Positions 45,428 to 57,200 of a DNA stretch of 64,000 nucleotides are shown here, piece after piece. The notes under the pieces are model-generated. The model was given only the letters and a program-made list of their open reading frames with translations. It had not been told where the DNA came from and searched no databases. The translations under genes were made by a program, and so were the position numbers. This DNA comes from Polysphondylium violaceum (Eukaryota > Evosea > Eumycetozoa > Dictyosteliales > Dictyosteliaceae), in the NCBI GenBank assembly GCA_000277445.1, contig AJWJ01000065.1, forward strand, positions 1 to 64,000, given 5' to 3'. Every line of letters begins with the position of its first letter. The stretch's first letter is position 1.

Positions 45428-47254
45428 ATGCATTTAGAAATTACATTAAAAAATTTAGATGAATGGGGAATAGGATCTAATCAGCTTATGGCCAGCAAAG
45501 CTTTATCGATATGTAGAGATTTTTTAATATTTAAGTTATCAGAGCTATTGGAAGATAATACAAACCCTACGAAAAACAATAGTAATAGCATTGATTTATC
45601 TATACAAGATATCAACGAAATTAAAAGATTAGTCCAACTTCAGGGCAAACAAAGAAAGGCTAAAAGTAATAGTCCCAATGGGAGTAGTGATGATTCTGAT
45701 AACCATTTAGATGATATGGATCTACTCGATATTATTAAAGTATTTAGTAGGAAGATATCCTATTATGTTTCAGATTCCACTACTGTCAAGTATTGGTTAC
45801 ATGAAATCTATCAGTTTCGTAACGGTTGGGCTCACCAACGCTCTTTTTCTCTAGATGATACAAATCGTCTTTTAGATACTTTAGAGAGATTATTCTATAC
45901 ATTTGGTGAGGGAAATATGGCTTTTGCTATACAAACTCTAAAGCATACTCATTATTTTCATACTTTTAACAAAATCTATGATCTTTTATCCTTAGAAAAA
46001 GAATCAAATTTATATGATATTTTTAAGTTTATTTCTAAAATCAATAATAATGAAAGTGATGATTTAAATAATATTAAAAATAATCATAGTAATTATAATA
46101 ATAATTATAATCAAAATAGTCATAATAATAATAATCAAAATAATCAAAATAATAATATGAATATTCAAAATAATAACCAAAATATGAATAATAATATAAA
46201 TAATAATATAAATAATAATATGAATAATAATATAAATAATCAAAATATGAATCATAATATTTTTAGTAATTTTAATATGAACAATAATAATAACCAAAAC
46301 ACCAACAACAATCAAAATAATCAAAATATGAACGGAAATTTTAATAATAATGTCAACAATAATAACCAAAACATCAATAATAATCAAAATATTAACGGAA
46401 ATTTTAGTAATAATAATAATAATAATAACTTGAACAATTTCAATAATAATAATCATAATAACTTTAATTTTAATAATAATACTAATAATATGAATGGTTA
46501 TAATGATGATTTTAATTTTGATGATAGCTATAATAATAATTATCAGACAATGTTAAGAGATGTTCATATGAGTTATGAAAATTCAAACTTTCAACAGCAA
46601 AATCAACAAATCCAACAAAATCAATTCCAAAATCAATTCCAAAACCAACAACCCCAATTTCAAAATCAACAAAATCAACCCCAATTCTCTCTTGTAGATC
46701 ATGCTATGCTTCATCAACAACAAAAGAATCAAAATCAAAATCAAAATCAAAATCAAAACCAAAACCAAAACCAAAACCAAAACCAAAACCAAAACAACAA
46801 TCAACAATCATTTCAATTTCATAATCAACCATTGTCTGATGTTGATTTTAACGACAACAAAAAAAAGCGTAAATTTGATGAGAAAACTCAATCACCAAAT
46901 ATGAATTTTAGCCAAAGAATCAATAGTAATAATAATAGTATGAATATGAATATGAACAATATGAATAATAATATGAACAATAACAATATGAATAATAATA
47001 TGAACAATAGTTTATTTAATAATAACAATATTAATAATAATAGCAATAATAATAATATGAATAATAATACTAGTTTAAAAAACATGAGCAACAACTCTGT
47101 AAATTTTACCACGCCCTCAGTAAAAAAGCCAGCAGCAGTACATTCAATTTTGGGAAACACAAATAACACCTCACAAGGTGTTGGCAAAAAGAAAAAACCA
47201 AAAAAAAAGAAAGGTAGTCAAAATGAGATTGATAATTTCCAGAAACTAGCGTAA
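45428..47254 (+). CDS. SWT1-type HEPN domain protein with Asn/Gln-rich middle
   Basis: A single exon of 608 residues. The N-terminal 200 residues are helical. The stretch DLLDIIKVFSRKISYYV, then HEIYQFRNGWAHQRSFSLDDTNRLLDTLERL, matches the HEPN domain of SWT1-like proteins. R131 and H136 form the R-x4-H motif that is catalytic in RNA-cleaving HEPN proteins. Residues about 200-560 are Asn/Gln low complexity with tandem NQ units (46722-46796), interrupted by short ordered pieces. The end has a basic nuclear signal (GKKKKPKKKKG). The PIN nuclease domain of Swt1 is absent. An RNA-linked nuclear role is a reasonable guess; activity cannot be inferred from the motif alone. Confidence 0.72.
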   Translation: MHLEITLKNLDEWGIGSNQLMASKALSICRDFLIFKLSELLEDNTNPTKNNSNSIDLSIQDINEIKRLVQLQGKQRKAKSNSPNGSSDDSDNHLDDMDLLDIIKVFSRKISYYVSDSTTVKYWLHEIYQFRNGWAHQRSFSLDDTNRLLDTLERLFYTFGEGNMAFAIQTLKHTHYFHTFNKIYDLLSLEKESNLYDIFKFISKINNNESDDLNNIKNNHSNYNNNYNQNSHNNNNQNNQNNNMNIQNNNQNMNNNINNNINNNMNNNINNQNMNHNIFSNFNMNNNNNQNTNNNQNNQNMNGNFNNNVNNNNQNINNNQNINGNFSNNNNNNNLNNFNNNNHNNFNFNNNTNNMNGYNDDFNFDDSYNNNYQTMLRDVHMSYENSNFQQQNQQIQQNQFQNQFQNQQPQFQNQQNQPQFSLVDHAMLHQQQKNQNQNQNQNQNQNQNQNQNQNQNNNQQSFQFHNQPLSDVDFNDNKKKRKFDEKTQSPNMNFSQRINSNNNSMNMNMNNMNNNMNNNNMNNNMNNSLFNNNNINNNSNNNNMNNNTSLKNMSNNSVNFTTPSVKKPAAVHSILGNTNNTSQGVGKKKKPKKKKGSQNEIDNFQKLA

Positions 47255-47538
47255 TACAAATATTTACAATCAGGGCTAGTAATATATTCAGAATAAATAT
47301 GATTATAATCAGAAATAATAATGATGATGATGACCACATAACAATTATTTATATACAATCTAATCAAAAATATCTTGTTAGACGTGTTTAGTTTATTTTT
47401 TTTCCTATTTTTTGATAATAGATAAAAATTAAAATCGATTGCAAGTTATATATATGCTATAAATTTATAGTTGCACATGTATATTTAAAGAAGAAATTAA
47501 AAAAGAATATAGTAAAGGTATGCCACAATACTATTATT

Positions 47539-48000
47539 TTAATAGGTATTTCTTTTCATTTTAATAACCATTCCCAAGTTTCTACAATATTTTTTGTGTG
47601 ATCTCCAACCAGCATATTCACATTCAGTTGAACAATAACAACCACCTCCACATCTTTGACATGGCTGGGCGTCATCTTCTGATATACTTTTCTTACAATT
47701 ATTACAAGAATATGTAGATGATGATGATGATGATGATGATGAACAACATGATCTGGGAGTTTTATTATCATATTCGGGTGGCTTTAAATTTATTCGGATA
47801 TTAATAAACAATCTTCTTATAGGGTTTAGAGAAATACAAATTATACATACATCATTTTCAATAACGTATTCAATTTTGGAGGCTCTATATTGATCCATAA
47901 TATAGTCAATCTTTGGAAGACCTGATGGTTCAATTGATTTAATATATTCTCTTGGGTCAACAGCAACGGTTGGATCTCTATTTAAAATTGGTGGTACCAT
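47539..48000 (-). CDS. Small MYND zinc-finger protein
   Basis: Best modelled as two exons (48000-47851, 47781-47539; 69-nt intron GTATGT..AAAG), giving 130 residues. Because the intron length is a multiple of three and open, an unspliced 153-residue form cannot be excluded. The N-terminus (MVPPILNRDPTVAVDPREY) is polar. A Ser run precedes a C-terminal MYND finger: YSCNNCKKSI, CQRCGGGCYCSTECEYAGW, HKKYC, with the full C-x2-C / C-x2-C / C-x3-C / H-x3-C ligand set and the W-x2-HK signature. MYND fingers bind Pro-rich peptides in partner proteins. No SET or other domain accompanies it. It is convergent with the HEPN gene. Confidence 0.85.
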   Translation of the reverse strand: MVPPILNRDPTVAVDPREYIKSIEPSGLPKIDYIMDQYRASKIEYVIENDVCIICISLNPIRRLFINIRINLKPPEYDNKTPRSCCSSSSSSSSSTYSCNNCKKSISEDDAQPCQRCGGGCYCSTECEYAGWRSHKKYCRNLGMVIKMKRNTY

Positions 48001-49122
48001 TTTTGTCAAAGTAATAATTAATTAAATAAATAAAAGTTTTTTACAAATAAATAAATCGACTGGAAAATAAATAAATAAGAATCGAAACAAATATAGTTTT
48101 GTTTAGAAATAAAATTGAAAAAAAAAAAATCAACAATGAAAATCAAAGAACAATTGTTTGTTTAAAATGCAATAATTTAAAAATAAATATTAAGACAACA
48201 GCAAAACACTAGTTTGTATTTATTTTTTCGATGGATGAGTAAATATGATTTAGTAATAAATGGTCAATTAAATAGTAATTGGTTTTATGATAAAAAAATA
48301 AATTAAATTAAATATTAAAAGACTTGTGTGGTGGATGTTGCACTTTTACAAAATATGTATCCATGAATATATGGTTTAACAATACTTGGCTGGTATCAAA
48401 ATGGTGCTTCTGGATTCGATTAGTGTGGTGTGAGAGTGAGTGTGATACATATATTAAAGGTAGCAGTTATATTTGAGATAGGGATAAAGATACATAGCGT
48501 AGTAAATTTGCAATACCCACCACAAATTTTATATATGTGTGTTGATGATGAAGATGATGATGTATTATTTATAATAGTTAGTAGCTGTGGGTGTTTTAAA
48601 TTCCATATGTGGTATGTAGGTAAAAAAAAAAAGGGGGTGATTCAAACATAATTTAGTGCCATTCTTCCTTCATACACACGAGGTGGTGTGTGTCTAGGAA
48701 AAAAAAAAATAAAAAAAAACAATACAATCAATGGATGACAGATAGGAAACTAAAAAAAGTAAGAAAGAAAAAAGAAAAACATGGTGATATTGAATTTACG
48801 TAAATCCCCATTTTAGGAATGTTCAACATTTATGACACAATTACAAAAATGTGGAGTGACAAGAGATATTATAAATTAAATCAATATCATCTTTTATGGA
48901 TTGAATAGGTGGGTGAATGTGGTATTGTTATTATCACTATTACTATTCTTGTTATTGTTTTTATTATTTTATTTATTTATTTTTGATTTTAAATTATCTA
49001 TCTATCAGCATCAGCAGTGATATGTGTTGTGTGGTGGATGTATAGGACGTGGTTATCATTGATGGGAAGGGTGTGGATGTGTTTTCAAACAAAATAAATT
49101 AAATTAAAACGAAAATTAAATT
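48001..49122. other. Intergenic, 1.1 kb
   Basis: Upstream of the MYND gene and downstream of the RhoGEF gene. AT-rich with scattered GTGTG/CACAC motifs (48420-48450, 48660-48695, 49020-49080). No gene supported. Confidence 0.5.
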
Positions 49123-51046
49123 TTAAGCAGGTTTAGAATTTTGAGCTAAAACGAGTTGATCATAACAATAGTTGCAAACTCTAACTGGTTTGAAATCAGA
49201 GACTGGTAATTTAAACTTCTTTTCTGAGCACTTTCCACATACTAATGCTCCACATTTTCTGCAATGATGCTGCAAAGTTATTAAATATATTTAGTTAGTA
49301 TCTTGTTTTGTTGTGGGGTGTGTGTCGGGGTGGTATTTATAAATTATCTACATACTCTTCTATTAAGTAGGGTGAATCCTTCATTACATTGAGTACAATT
49401 TAAAGCAGTTTCATCGGGTACCCAAATTGGTGCTTCAATTCTATTGATAACATCACCTTTGATAGTTTTTCTTTTTTCTCTAAGGGTTTCAATCTAAAAA
49501 AGATAAAGATTATTGATGTTAATAACAATTAAAAAAAAAAAATATCTAATTGTGGTGAGGTAAAAACAACAATGGGGGGAGGATAAATGTGGTGATTTTG
49601 ATTTTAGTAATTAAATCAACCTGTGACGAGAATGGTAGTAGTGTAATGGGGCAAATAAAGTAATTTTGTAAGTTTCCCAATCCATAGGTGTGTTTTAATA
49701 TTCGTGGAAAAATTTTACTATCATTTCCCTATTCGCCTAAAACCACTACTACCCTTATACTGTGGTTGAATAACAATAATAATAATAAAAATAAATAATG
49801 ATAAAATAATACAAACAGTTTCCATTAATGTTAACATCCACTTCATCTTTAATTCAGCAGTATCAGCAAAAACTACAAACGATTTCTTATTACTACAAAT
49901 TTGAAAAGCATTTACTATTACTTGATTGTTTAAAGAGATAGCATTTGAACCGCCTGTATTACCATCTGGTATATCCTCGATACGACAGTGTTCCAATTCT
50001 ATTTTTTCATGTAATACCATTTTGGGTGGTATCCATGATCCATAAATCAAAATATCTGAAAACAAATATACATATCTCTTTTTACATGCTTTTCTACAAA
50101 CTTTGGTTAAAATACCATCATAAATATATTCCCTATGTGCTGCAACAAGCTAAAATAATGAATGTAATATTAGTATATATATAATAAATATTAATATATT
50201 TATCTTATCTAAAACAATACATACAGTAACATCACCAACAAACATTTTTTGAATTTCAAATACTTTTTGTCTATTTTCACTTTGTTTAATTGCATCATTT
50301 GCATCGTGTGTGACTTTTTTCATTGAAGAATATGAAGTTTGAAGATCATTATAATCTGGATGAGAAGGATCAGTATGTTTTAAAACCTCTTCCAACAACA
50401 TATGATATCTAGTGATACGTTGTACTGGTTGAATCAAATATGATCTTAGATCCAATTTCTTTGTCTTAGGATCCTCTGTACATTTTTGTATAAATGAATT
50501 ATAATTGGAATTCTTTTCACACTCTGATAAAACATTTAATATATTATCAAATCCAACTGTATAGGTTGTATACATTTTTAAAAATGGAATCTATATACAA
50601 ATGGATGTATTTGGTTATATATTAATATATTACTATCACTATTTTTCCGCTGTTGTTGTTATCAATATATTTACATTTTTACGAAAAACATCACCAATAC
50701 ATTGTGTATTTGACCAATTTGCCAATCTTTCTTCTAAACCTCTCAATAATTCTACGCTAATCAATAAAATATCTGAAATATTTGCAGCGATAGCAATTGT
50801 GTACTCTTGACTAACAATGCCACCTTGTTTCATTGGATCAATAAATACCTCAACTAAAATCTTCATATTATCAACATAAGTTCTCTCTGTGGTTAAAATT
50901 TCCTTTGCTTTGAGGTCCCTAAGTGAAGTGAATTGATTTAAATGATCTAAACTTGGATGATGATTGAGTGATTGCATAATTGTATTTCTCCAATTTTCTT
51001 GATTATTAACAATAGTAATCTCTTCTCTATGTGTAGTAGTAATCAT
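49123..51046 (-). CDS. DH-PH-FYVE RhoGEF (FGD-like)
   Basis: Five exons: 51046-50675, 50590-50225, 50149-49817, 49493-49356 and 49269-49123, giving 451 residues from this ATG. The DH domain (about 35-245) starts RDLKAKEILTTERTYVDNMK and contains LDLRSYLIQPVQRITRYHMLLEEVLKHT, the conserved GEF surface. The PH domain (about 250-355) follows with KKRYVYLFSDILIYGS. The FYVE finger (about 380-445) has the WVPDETALNC entry, NRRHHCRKCGALVCGKCS and RVCNYCY. FGD proteins activate Cdc42/Rac on PI3P membranes. The intron before the FYVE exon is 323 nt, much longer than its neighbours. The Pro-rich ORF at 51388-52059 may be a 5' exon. Confidence 0.87.
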
Positions 51047-51387
51047 TTTATATAAATATGTATTATTAATATAATAATTGTTTATGATTTGAAAAAAAAA
51101 AAAAAACTATGTATTAAATTTATAAATATATAATAGAGTAGAATGGCAAAGTATAATATAAAATTTATATTATTCAAACAATAGAAACTTAAATTGTGGA
51201 AGAAAACTTTAAAAACCAGACGAAATGTGAGATATTTGTGGAGTGTGAGTGGGTGTATTTTTTTTTTTTTATATGGAGTGTGGGGATTTAAAACACATGT
51301 AATGATAATCTCAATGTGTGATAAATATCTAAAAGAAAAATCTGAAAAAAAGTATTTTTATATATATATAGAATAATAAATATATAT

Positions 51388-52059
51388 TTACCCTGTATTT
51401 GAAGTTGAAGTTGAAGTTGGAGGTTGTGTTGGTGTTGGTGGTAATTTATGTTGTTGTTTTGAATCCAATGTTGGGGAAGCTACATTGGGTGTTGATGAAT
51501 TGGCAATGGATGGTGGTGATAAAGGTAATGGTTTTTTTGGTACATTTCTTGGTGGGATGGTTGGTGAGGGTGTAGATGGACTAGTAGCCATAGATGTTTC
51601 TTGTGATTCCTCTCCTCCTCCGATTTGTAAATTATTTATAGATTCTGTAGTTGTTTCTAGAGTTGGTGATGATGGTTGTTGGTGACGTTGATTTAAATTT
51701 AATGCAGAAGCTGATCGTTGTTGAGGAATTGGTGGTTTTTTGGAAGGTAGAGGTGGGAGTGGATTATGAAGAGTTGCTCTTGAACCTGGTTGAGGAGGCA
51801 ATACTCTGTTTTGATTGGGCGAAGCACTACCTTCTCTTGGAGGAATAGGTGGTGGTATGGATGATAGTGATGCCGATGATGTAAGTGGTGGTGTGGCTGT
51901 TACTGTTGTTGTTGGTGGTGATGGTGCTGGTTTACTCATTGCACCGAATCCACTTGCCCCAATAGTAGCCCCCTTTCTCTCTGGTAAAGGTGGTGCTTTA
52001 CTCTTTGGTTTAGGTGGTGGTATACCTGTATTTACAAACTCTTCATTACTATCTGACAT
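51388..52059 (-). CDS. Proline-rich SH3-ligand-type protein or 5' exon of the RhoGEF
   Basis: An open frame of 223 residues starts MSDSNEEFVNTGIPPPKPKS and is dense in Pro-rich SH3/profilin-type motifs (APPLPERKG, PPPIPPREG, PPLPSKKPPIPQ, PTIPPRNVPKKPLPL). It has no folded domain. It may end at the in-frame TAA at 51388. Alternatively the GGGTAAAT there is a splice donor: joining GG at 51392 to an acceptor at 51027 (CACATAG) continues in phase as GEEITIVNNQENW into the RhoGEF DH domain, with a 365-nt intron. FGD-family proteins do have Pro-rich N-termini, which favours the fusion. The segment between (51047-51387) is plain AT-rich DNA. Confidence 0.6.
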   Translation of the reverse strand: MSDSNEEFVNTGIPPPKPKSKAPPLPERKGATIGASGFGAMSKPAPSPPTTTVTATPPLTSSASLSSIPPPIPPREGSASPNQNRVLPPQPGSRATLHNPLPPLPSKKPPIPQQRSASALNLNQRHQQPSSPTLETTTESINNLQIGGGEESQETSMATSPSTPSPTIPPRNVPKKPLPLSPPSIANSSTPNVASPTLDSKQQHKLPPTPTQPPTSTSTSNTG

Positions 52060-52334
52060 TTATTGAAGTTAAATGAAAAGGTGTTTATAATGATTTAAAA
52101 TACAATGTTGAATAAATAAATAAATAAATAAAAGCAATAAATATATATGTATATTTAATTTAGAGGGTGGTGTGGATATGGGGCGAGGGCTAAAATATAA
52201 AAATTTTCAAAAAAATCTAATAAAAAAAAAAAACTTTTTTTAAAATCTTTCAAAAAAAATATAAAAATAAAAAAAACCTCTTATTTTTCATCGTGATGAT
52301 GACTGACAAGCTTTTGCTTCACTTTGTCAAACTT

Positions 52335-53722
52335 TTATTCCAATTTTAATTTTTTAAAACCTAATGGGGTGAATCATGATTGATCGATTGATTAAAAGTG
52401 ATTAGTATATGATGAATGTGAATGAATGAACAATAATAAATATTATATAATACATACCTTCTTTTTGTTCATCACTAAGTGATTTAGGAAAGATAACAGT
52501 GAATCTAACAAAAAGATCACCGGTTTGTGAGGGGAAGTTATGGTGTGGCATACCTTCTTCTTTGACTTTTAATACAAAGTGTGGTTTGGTTACTTGATCA
52601 CGTTTGATTGTAACAGTGTGGCCATCGAGATGGGTAATGTCTTTAGAGAAACCAGTGAGAGCCTCCAAGAGAGAGATCTCCATTTCGTAGTGAAGATTAT
52701 CACCTTCTCTTCTAAAGAGTTTGTCTGGGAGTGTAACAATACGGAAAATGACATCGCCTGGAGTGGTGTCTGGGGCCTCTTCGCCAGATTGCTCAATACG
52801 AATTTGTTGGCCATCAACCATACCTTTTTCAATATCGATGGTATAGGTTTCTTCGCCAGTCTCAACCTTTTTACCGCTGCAATGTGGACATTTGCTAGTG
52901 ACTTTTTTGCCCTTACCTCCACATTCATCGCAAGTGGTTTGAATTTGTTGAACAAAGCCAGGTCCCAATTGTTGAACCTTTAATTTAATACCACTACCTT
53001 TACAACCAGAACAAGTAGTGACATCAGAGGCTTTCTTGGCACCAGTGCCACGACACTTTGTACACAAAATTTGTTTTCTATGTGTGACTTTGGTAGTTTT
53101 GCCTACATACAAATCCTTTAATGTTACTTCAATGTCCAATTCAACATCTGCTCCCTTTTGTATATTTTGAGCACCGCCACCTTGTTGGCCAAATTTAAAA
53201 CCACCGCCACCAAATCTATGATAGAAAAGATTATGTTAATTACTCATATTCTAAAGTATCTATCTATCAGTATTTAAATATATATAAATACATACGCAGA
53301 GAAAATATCAAATGGATCAAAACCACCGCCACCGCCGCCACCTTGTTTCAAACCTTCTTCACCATATTGATCATAAATTCTTCTTTTTTCAGTATCTGAA
53401 AGAGTTTCATATGCCTATTGTTATTATTTTAATAGATGAAGAGTTAGAAAAGAGGATGAGGAGGAGATAAATAATTCTATTGTATTGTATTGATATCTAC
53501 AGTTGAAATTTCTATATATTTATCACCTTCTCCAGGGTTTTTATCTGGATGATATTGAATAGATAGTTTACGATATGCTCTTTTAATCTCACTTGGTGAA
53601 GCATCTCTATTGATACCCAAGATTTGGTAATAATCTTTTCCTGCTAAAACACATGGCAACAAAACCATCAAGGCAACCAAAAGTGCCACCAAACTGAATT
53701 TATTTTTATATTGGAACAACAT
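52335..53722 (-). CDS. ER-lumenal DnaJ (Scj1/ERdj3-type Hsp40)
   Basis: Four exons (53722-53501, 53414-53296, 53215-52458, 52360-52335) give 374 residues. The last exon encodes only FKKLKLE and the stop. Residues 1-27 are a signal peptide (hydrophobic [17 protein letters not shown]). The J domain follows with HPD at 58-60, then a Gly/Phe-rich region. A complete four-repeat zinc centre comes next ([32 protein letters not shown]), then the C-terminal peptide-binding domains. A full zinc finger plus signal peptide is the yeast Scj1 layout; animal ERdj3 has a reduced Cys set. It would recruit BiP for folding. There is no HDEL/KDEL tail, so retention must depend on partners. Confidence 0.9.
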
Positions 53723-54207
53723 CCTTTTATCTCTCTATACTATTTTACTTGATCGTATATTTCTTATCCCTAAAGAATTTTGATCGTGTAAAATACTATT
53801 CAACGTATAATATACATACAATAATATTACTAATTATTGTGGAGGTGATCTTTCAAAATTCTAAATAACTTAAAAAAAAATCGATTCGTGTGGTGCAGAA
53901 AAAAAAAAAATTTGGTGAGTCACCTCTTTTGAAAAAACAAAAAAAAAAAAAAAAAAAGTACCTGACTCATGCAAGAGAATGTTGAGTTGTCTCAAAGTGA
54001 TGAGATAAGATAATTATGCATCTGTTTATAAAATTTTAAATACAGGATTGTTTATATTTAAATTTCTCTGTGAAAAGTCACACCTTGAAACATCGATAAA
54101 AAAAAAAGAAAAAAAAAAAAAAAAGGATATATTCGGGAATTAATTAAATGGGAAAGTATATATACAATGGGTGGTCTACACTCGATATAGGGGGATTGAA
54201 CTTTTTT
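53723..54207. other. Intergenic, 0.5 kb
   Basis: Upstream of the DnaJ gene. It consists of AT-rich DNA with several A runs of 8-19 nt. No clear stress element was recognised. Confidence 0.45.
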
Positions 54208-57200
54208 TTAGGCGCGTTTCTTTTTTGGTCTGGTTTCATTGATAAAAGTATCTAGTTTAGTATTATCCAATTGAAGATAATCACCTTCAGTTGTACTTTC
54301 AGTGAGGTAGTTGAATTTACTACTGTCGTTGCTGTTATTATTGTTATTGTTATTATTATTACTATCACCAGTGGTATAGTTTAAATATGATTGATTCTTT
54401 TTATACTTTGACACAAGAGAGAGGATTGAATTACACAAATCGGGGAAATTGATTGGCTTGGAGACGTGGGAATCAAAGCCACTGCTGAGCACACGTATTT
54501 TATCACTGGTAGACACAGAGGCTGTCAAAGCAATGAGTGGCACTTTTTTTATTTTATGTGCATTGCACATCTCTCTATCTCTTATTTTTCTGGCCAAAGC
54601 ATAGCCATCTTCGTTGGGCATCGTTAGATCAGAGAGGATAATGTCTATGGGTAAATCGGTACAATTGCAGAGGAAATCATAGACTTCAGAGACGGATAAA
54701 AACGTTGAGACTTTGAATGCACCCAGCTTATAGAGCATCGACGAGAATAGATGAACGGTTTCATCTAGATCATCAACCACGACAATATGGAGACCCTTTA
54801 ATATATTACTAGATTTTGGTGATGTTAATACTTTTGAGTTTAGTTGATGATCATCAGACAACTCTTGTTGAGTGTTATTAGTGTTGTTAGTGGTAGTGGT
54901 AGTGGTAGTTGGATTTGTGGTAGTGATGGTAGTAGTAGTAGTAGTGTTCTTTACCTTGTTGTTGTTGTTGGTGTTGGTACTAATTTCATCAAAGTTTCTT
55001 TTTTTACATATACTTGTTGTTGTTGTTTGATTACTACTAGTATCATCATTTGATATTGGAGTTGTTGAAGTTGATGATGGTTCACTACCATTTGCTACAG
55101 TGTTGTTGGTGTTGTTTGTTAATAATTTACATTCAGTGTTAATAGTGGATTGAGAAATGGGTAATACGATAATAAATTGAGAGCCTTTGTTTTCACCTTC
55201 ACTGTTTGCGTATACGCAACCACCATGAAGATGAACAATGTTTTGGACAATAGAGAGGCCAATACCAAGGCCTCCATAGGAACGAGTGGAGCTGCAGTCT
55301 GCTTGCTTAAAACGGTCAAATACACACGAGAGGAATGGCTTTGAGATACCTTTACCATTGTCGGCAACTTTGAGAACAGCCCATGTGTCACCGGCAGGCT
55401 GTATGGGATTAAAGCTTGGATTGCTACTGTGACCACTGATCTTGGTGACGTCATCGACAGTGGCTAGTTTGATGACAATCTTACCGCCCTCTGGAGTAAA
55501 TTTAATAGAGTTGGTCAAGAGATTCAGTATGACTTGTTGTAGACGATTGGGATCGCCTCTGATGTTGGAGAGGATGGCTGTGTTTTTAATGTTACTTTCG
55601 ACAGTCATCTTTTTAGATTGCGCAGAAAACGAGATGAGGCCAATGGCGTTGGCAATGAGGTTGGGGAGATTGACGCTCTCAAACGATAGATTGAGCTTGT
55701 CGCCAATGATCAATGACATGTCGAGCAGATCATTGATGAGTTGGTTTTGGGCAATGGCGCAACGTTCGATCGTCTCTAGGCCGGTTTTGAGTGTGGGGTC
55801 AGTGTCCATGGTCGACTGGTAGTCGTATTTGAGTAGTTGACTCCAACCGAGGATGCCGTTGAGTGGTGTTCTTAGTTCATGCGACAGGTTCATAAAGAAC
55901 TCGTCTTTGGACCGATTGGCATTGTCGAGGAGGGTACGTTCCTTTTCCAACTCGTTTACCAGTGTCTGCAAATCACGCTTCTTTGAGGCAAGCTGCGAGA
56001 TGAGTTCAGAGAGATCGGTGCCTGCCGACTCGAGTTCCTCTTGAAGAAACTGTTTGGCCTTTTTCATGGTGATCAAGTTGTCTATACGTGCAATGAGCTC
56101 CTCTGATGAAAATGGTTTGTTTACATAGTCAGAGACACCGTTGGACAAAAGTTTGACCTTGAGATTCTCGTCGGCTTTGGCAGTGAGCAAGAGGATAGGT
56201 ATGTGGTCAAACTTTTCATTGGTTCTAATTTCCTTCACCATTTCATCGCCACTCATTCTGGGCATCATACAATCGGTCACAATTAAATCGGGCATGATTG
56301 CCTTTGTCTTTTCCAAACCTTCTACGCCATCCATGGCCGTCACGACAAAATAGTATTGTGATAGCAATGTAGAGATAAAATTGTTCATCTCGACATTATC
56401 TTCTACCACCAATACAATTGGTTTATGATGAATATTGTCTTCTTTACTTTGATAAAACTGCTTATCTCTCAACTCTTCGGCTGCTTGTTGGGCAACATCA
56501 TAAATACTAAACACTCCACCTAATGTATCTTTTTGATCTGAAGTGTCCAATAGATTTGGTGAATAGGTTATGACTCTATTATTGCTTTGATTTTGATTAT
56601 TACTACTAGTATTTGAACCAATAATTGGTGAAGTTGTTAGACTATTATTACTATTGTTGTTGTTAAATACACTATTACTAAAAGGTATAGTTGGTATGAT
56701 TGAATCAGATACAGTCTTTTTATAGAGTGCATTGTTCATGTCTGGTGTGAGAGGGATACGAATAGAGAATTGACAACCTTGTTTGGGGAGATTGGATACC
56801 GATATGGTACCCTTGTGAAGGGTGACAAACTCCTTTACAATACTGAGACCCAGTCCAGTGCCACCGTGTTTTCTTGTACTTGTTCCATCGACTTGACGAA
56901 AACGATCAAAGATGACTTCATGCAAATCTGTTGGTATACCAGGCCCCGTGTCTGATACCGATATCTGAAAGCCTGGTTCTGTGTTGGTCTCGTTCTTTAG
57001 TTCGACGACCTCTAGCTTACACTCAACCGATCCACCAGAGGGTGTAAATTTAAACGCGTTGGACAATAGATTAGTCACCACCCTTTGTATCTTATCACTG
57101 TCAATCGCAGCCATCAGCGGTATGGGAGGTGTTACAACAGTGTAGTTTAGTTTTTTCTCTCTAGCCAAAATATCGAAACAAGATGTAATGATATTGATTG

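Noticed and set aside
46064-46904. Ile-rich, Leu/Val-rich and Lys/Thr-repeat frames over the HEPN gene
   Set aside because: Shadow readings of Asn and Asn-Gln codon repeats.
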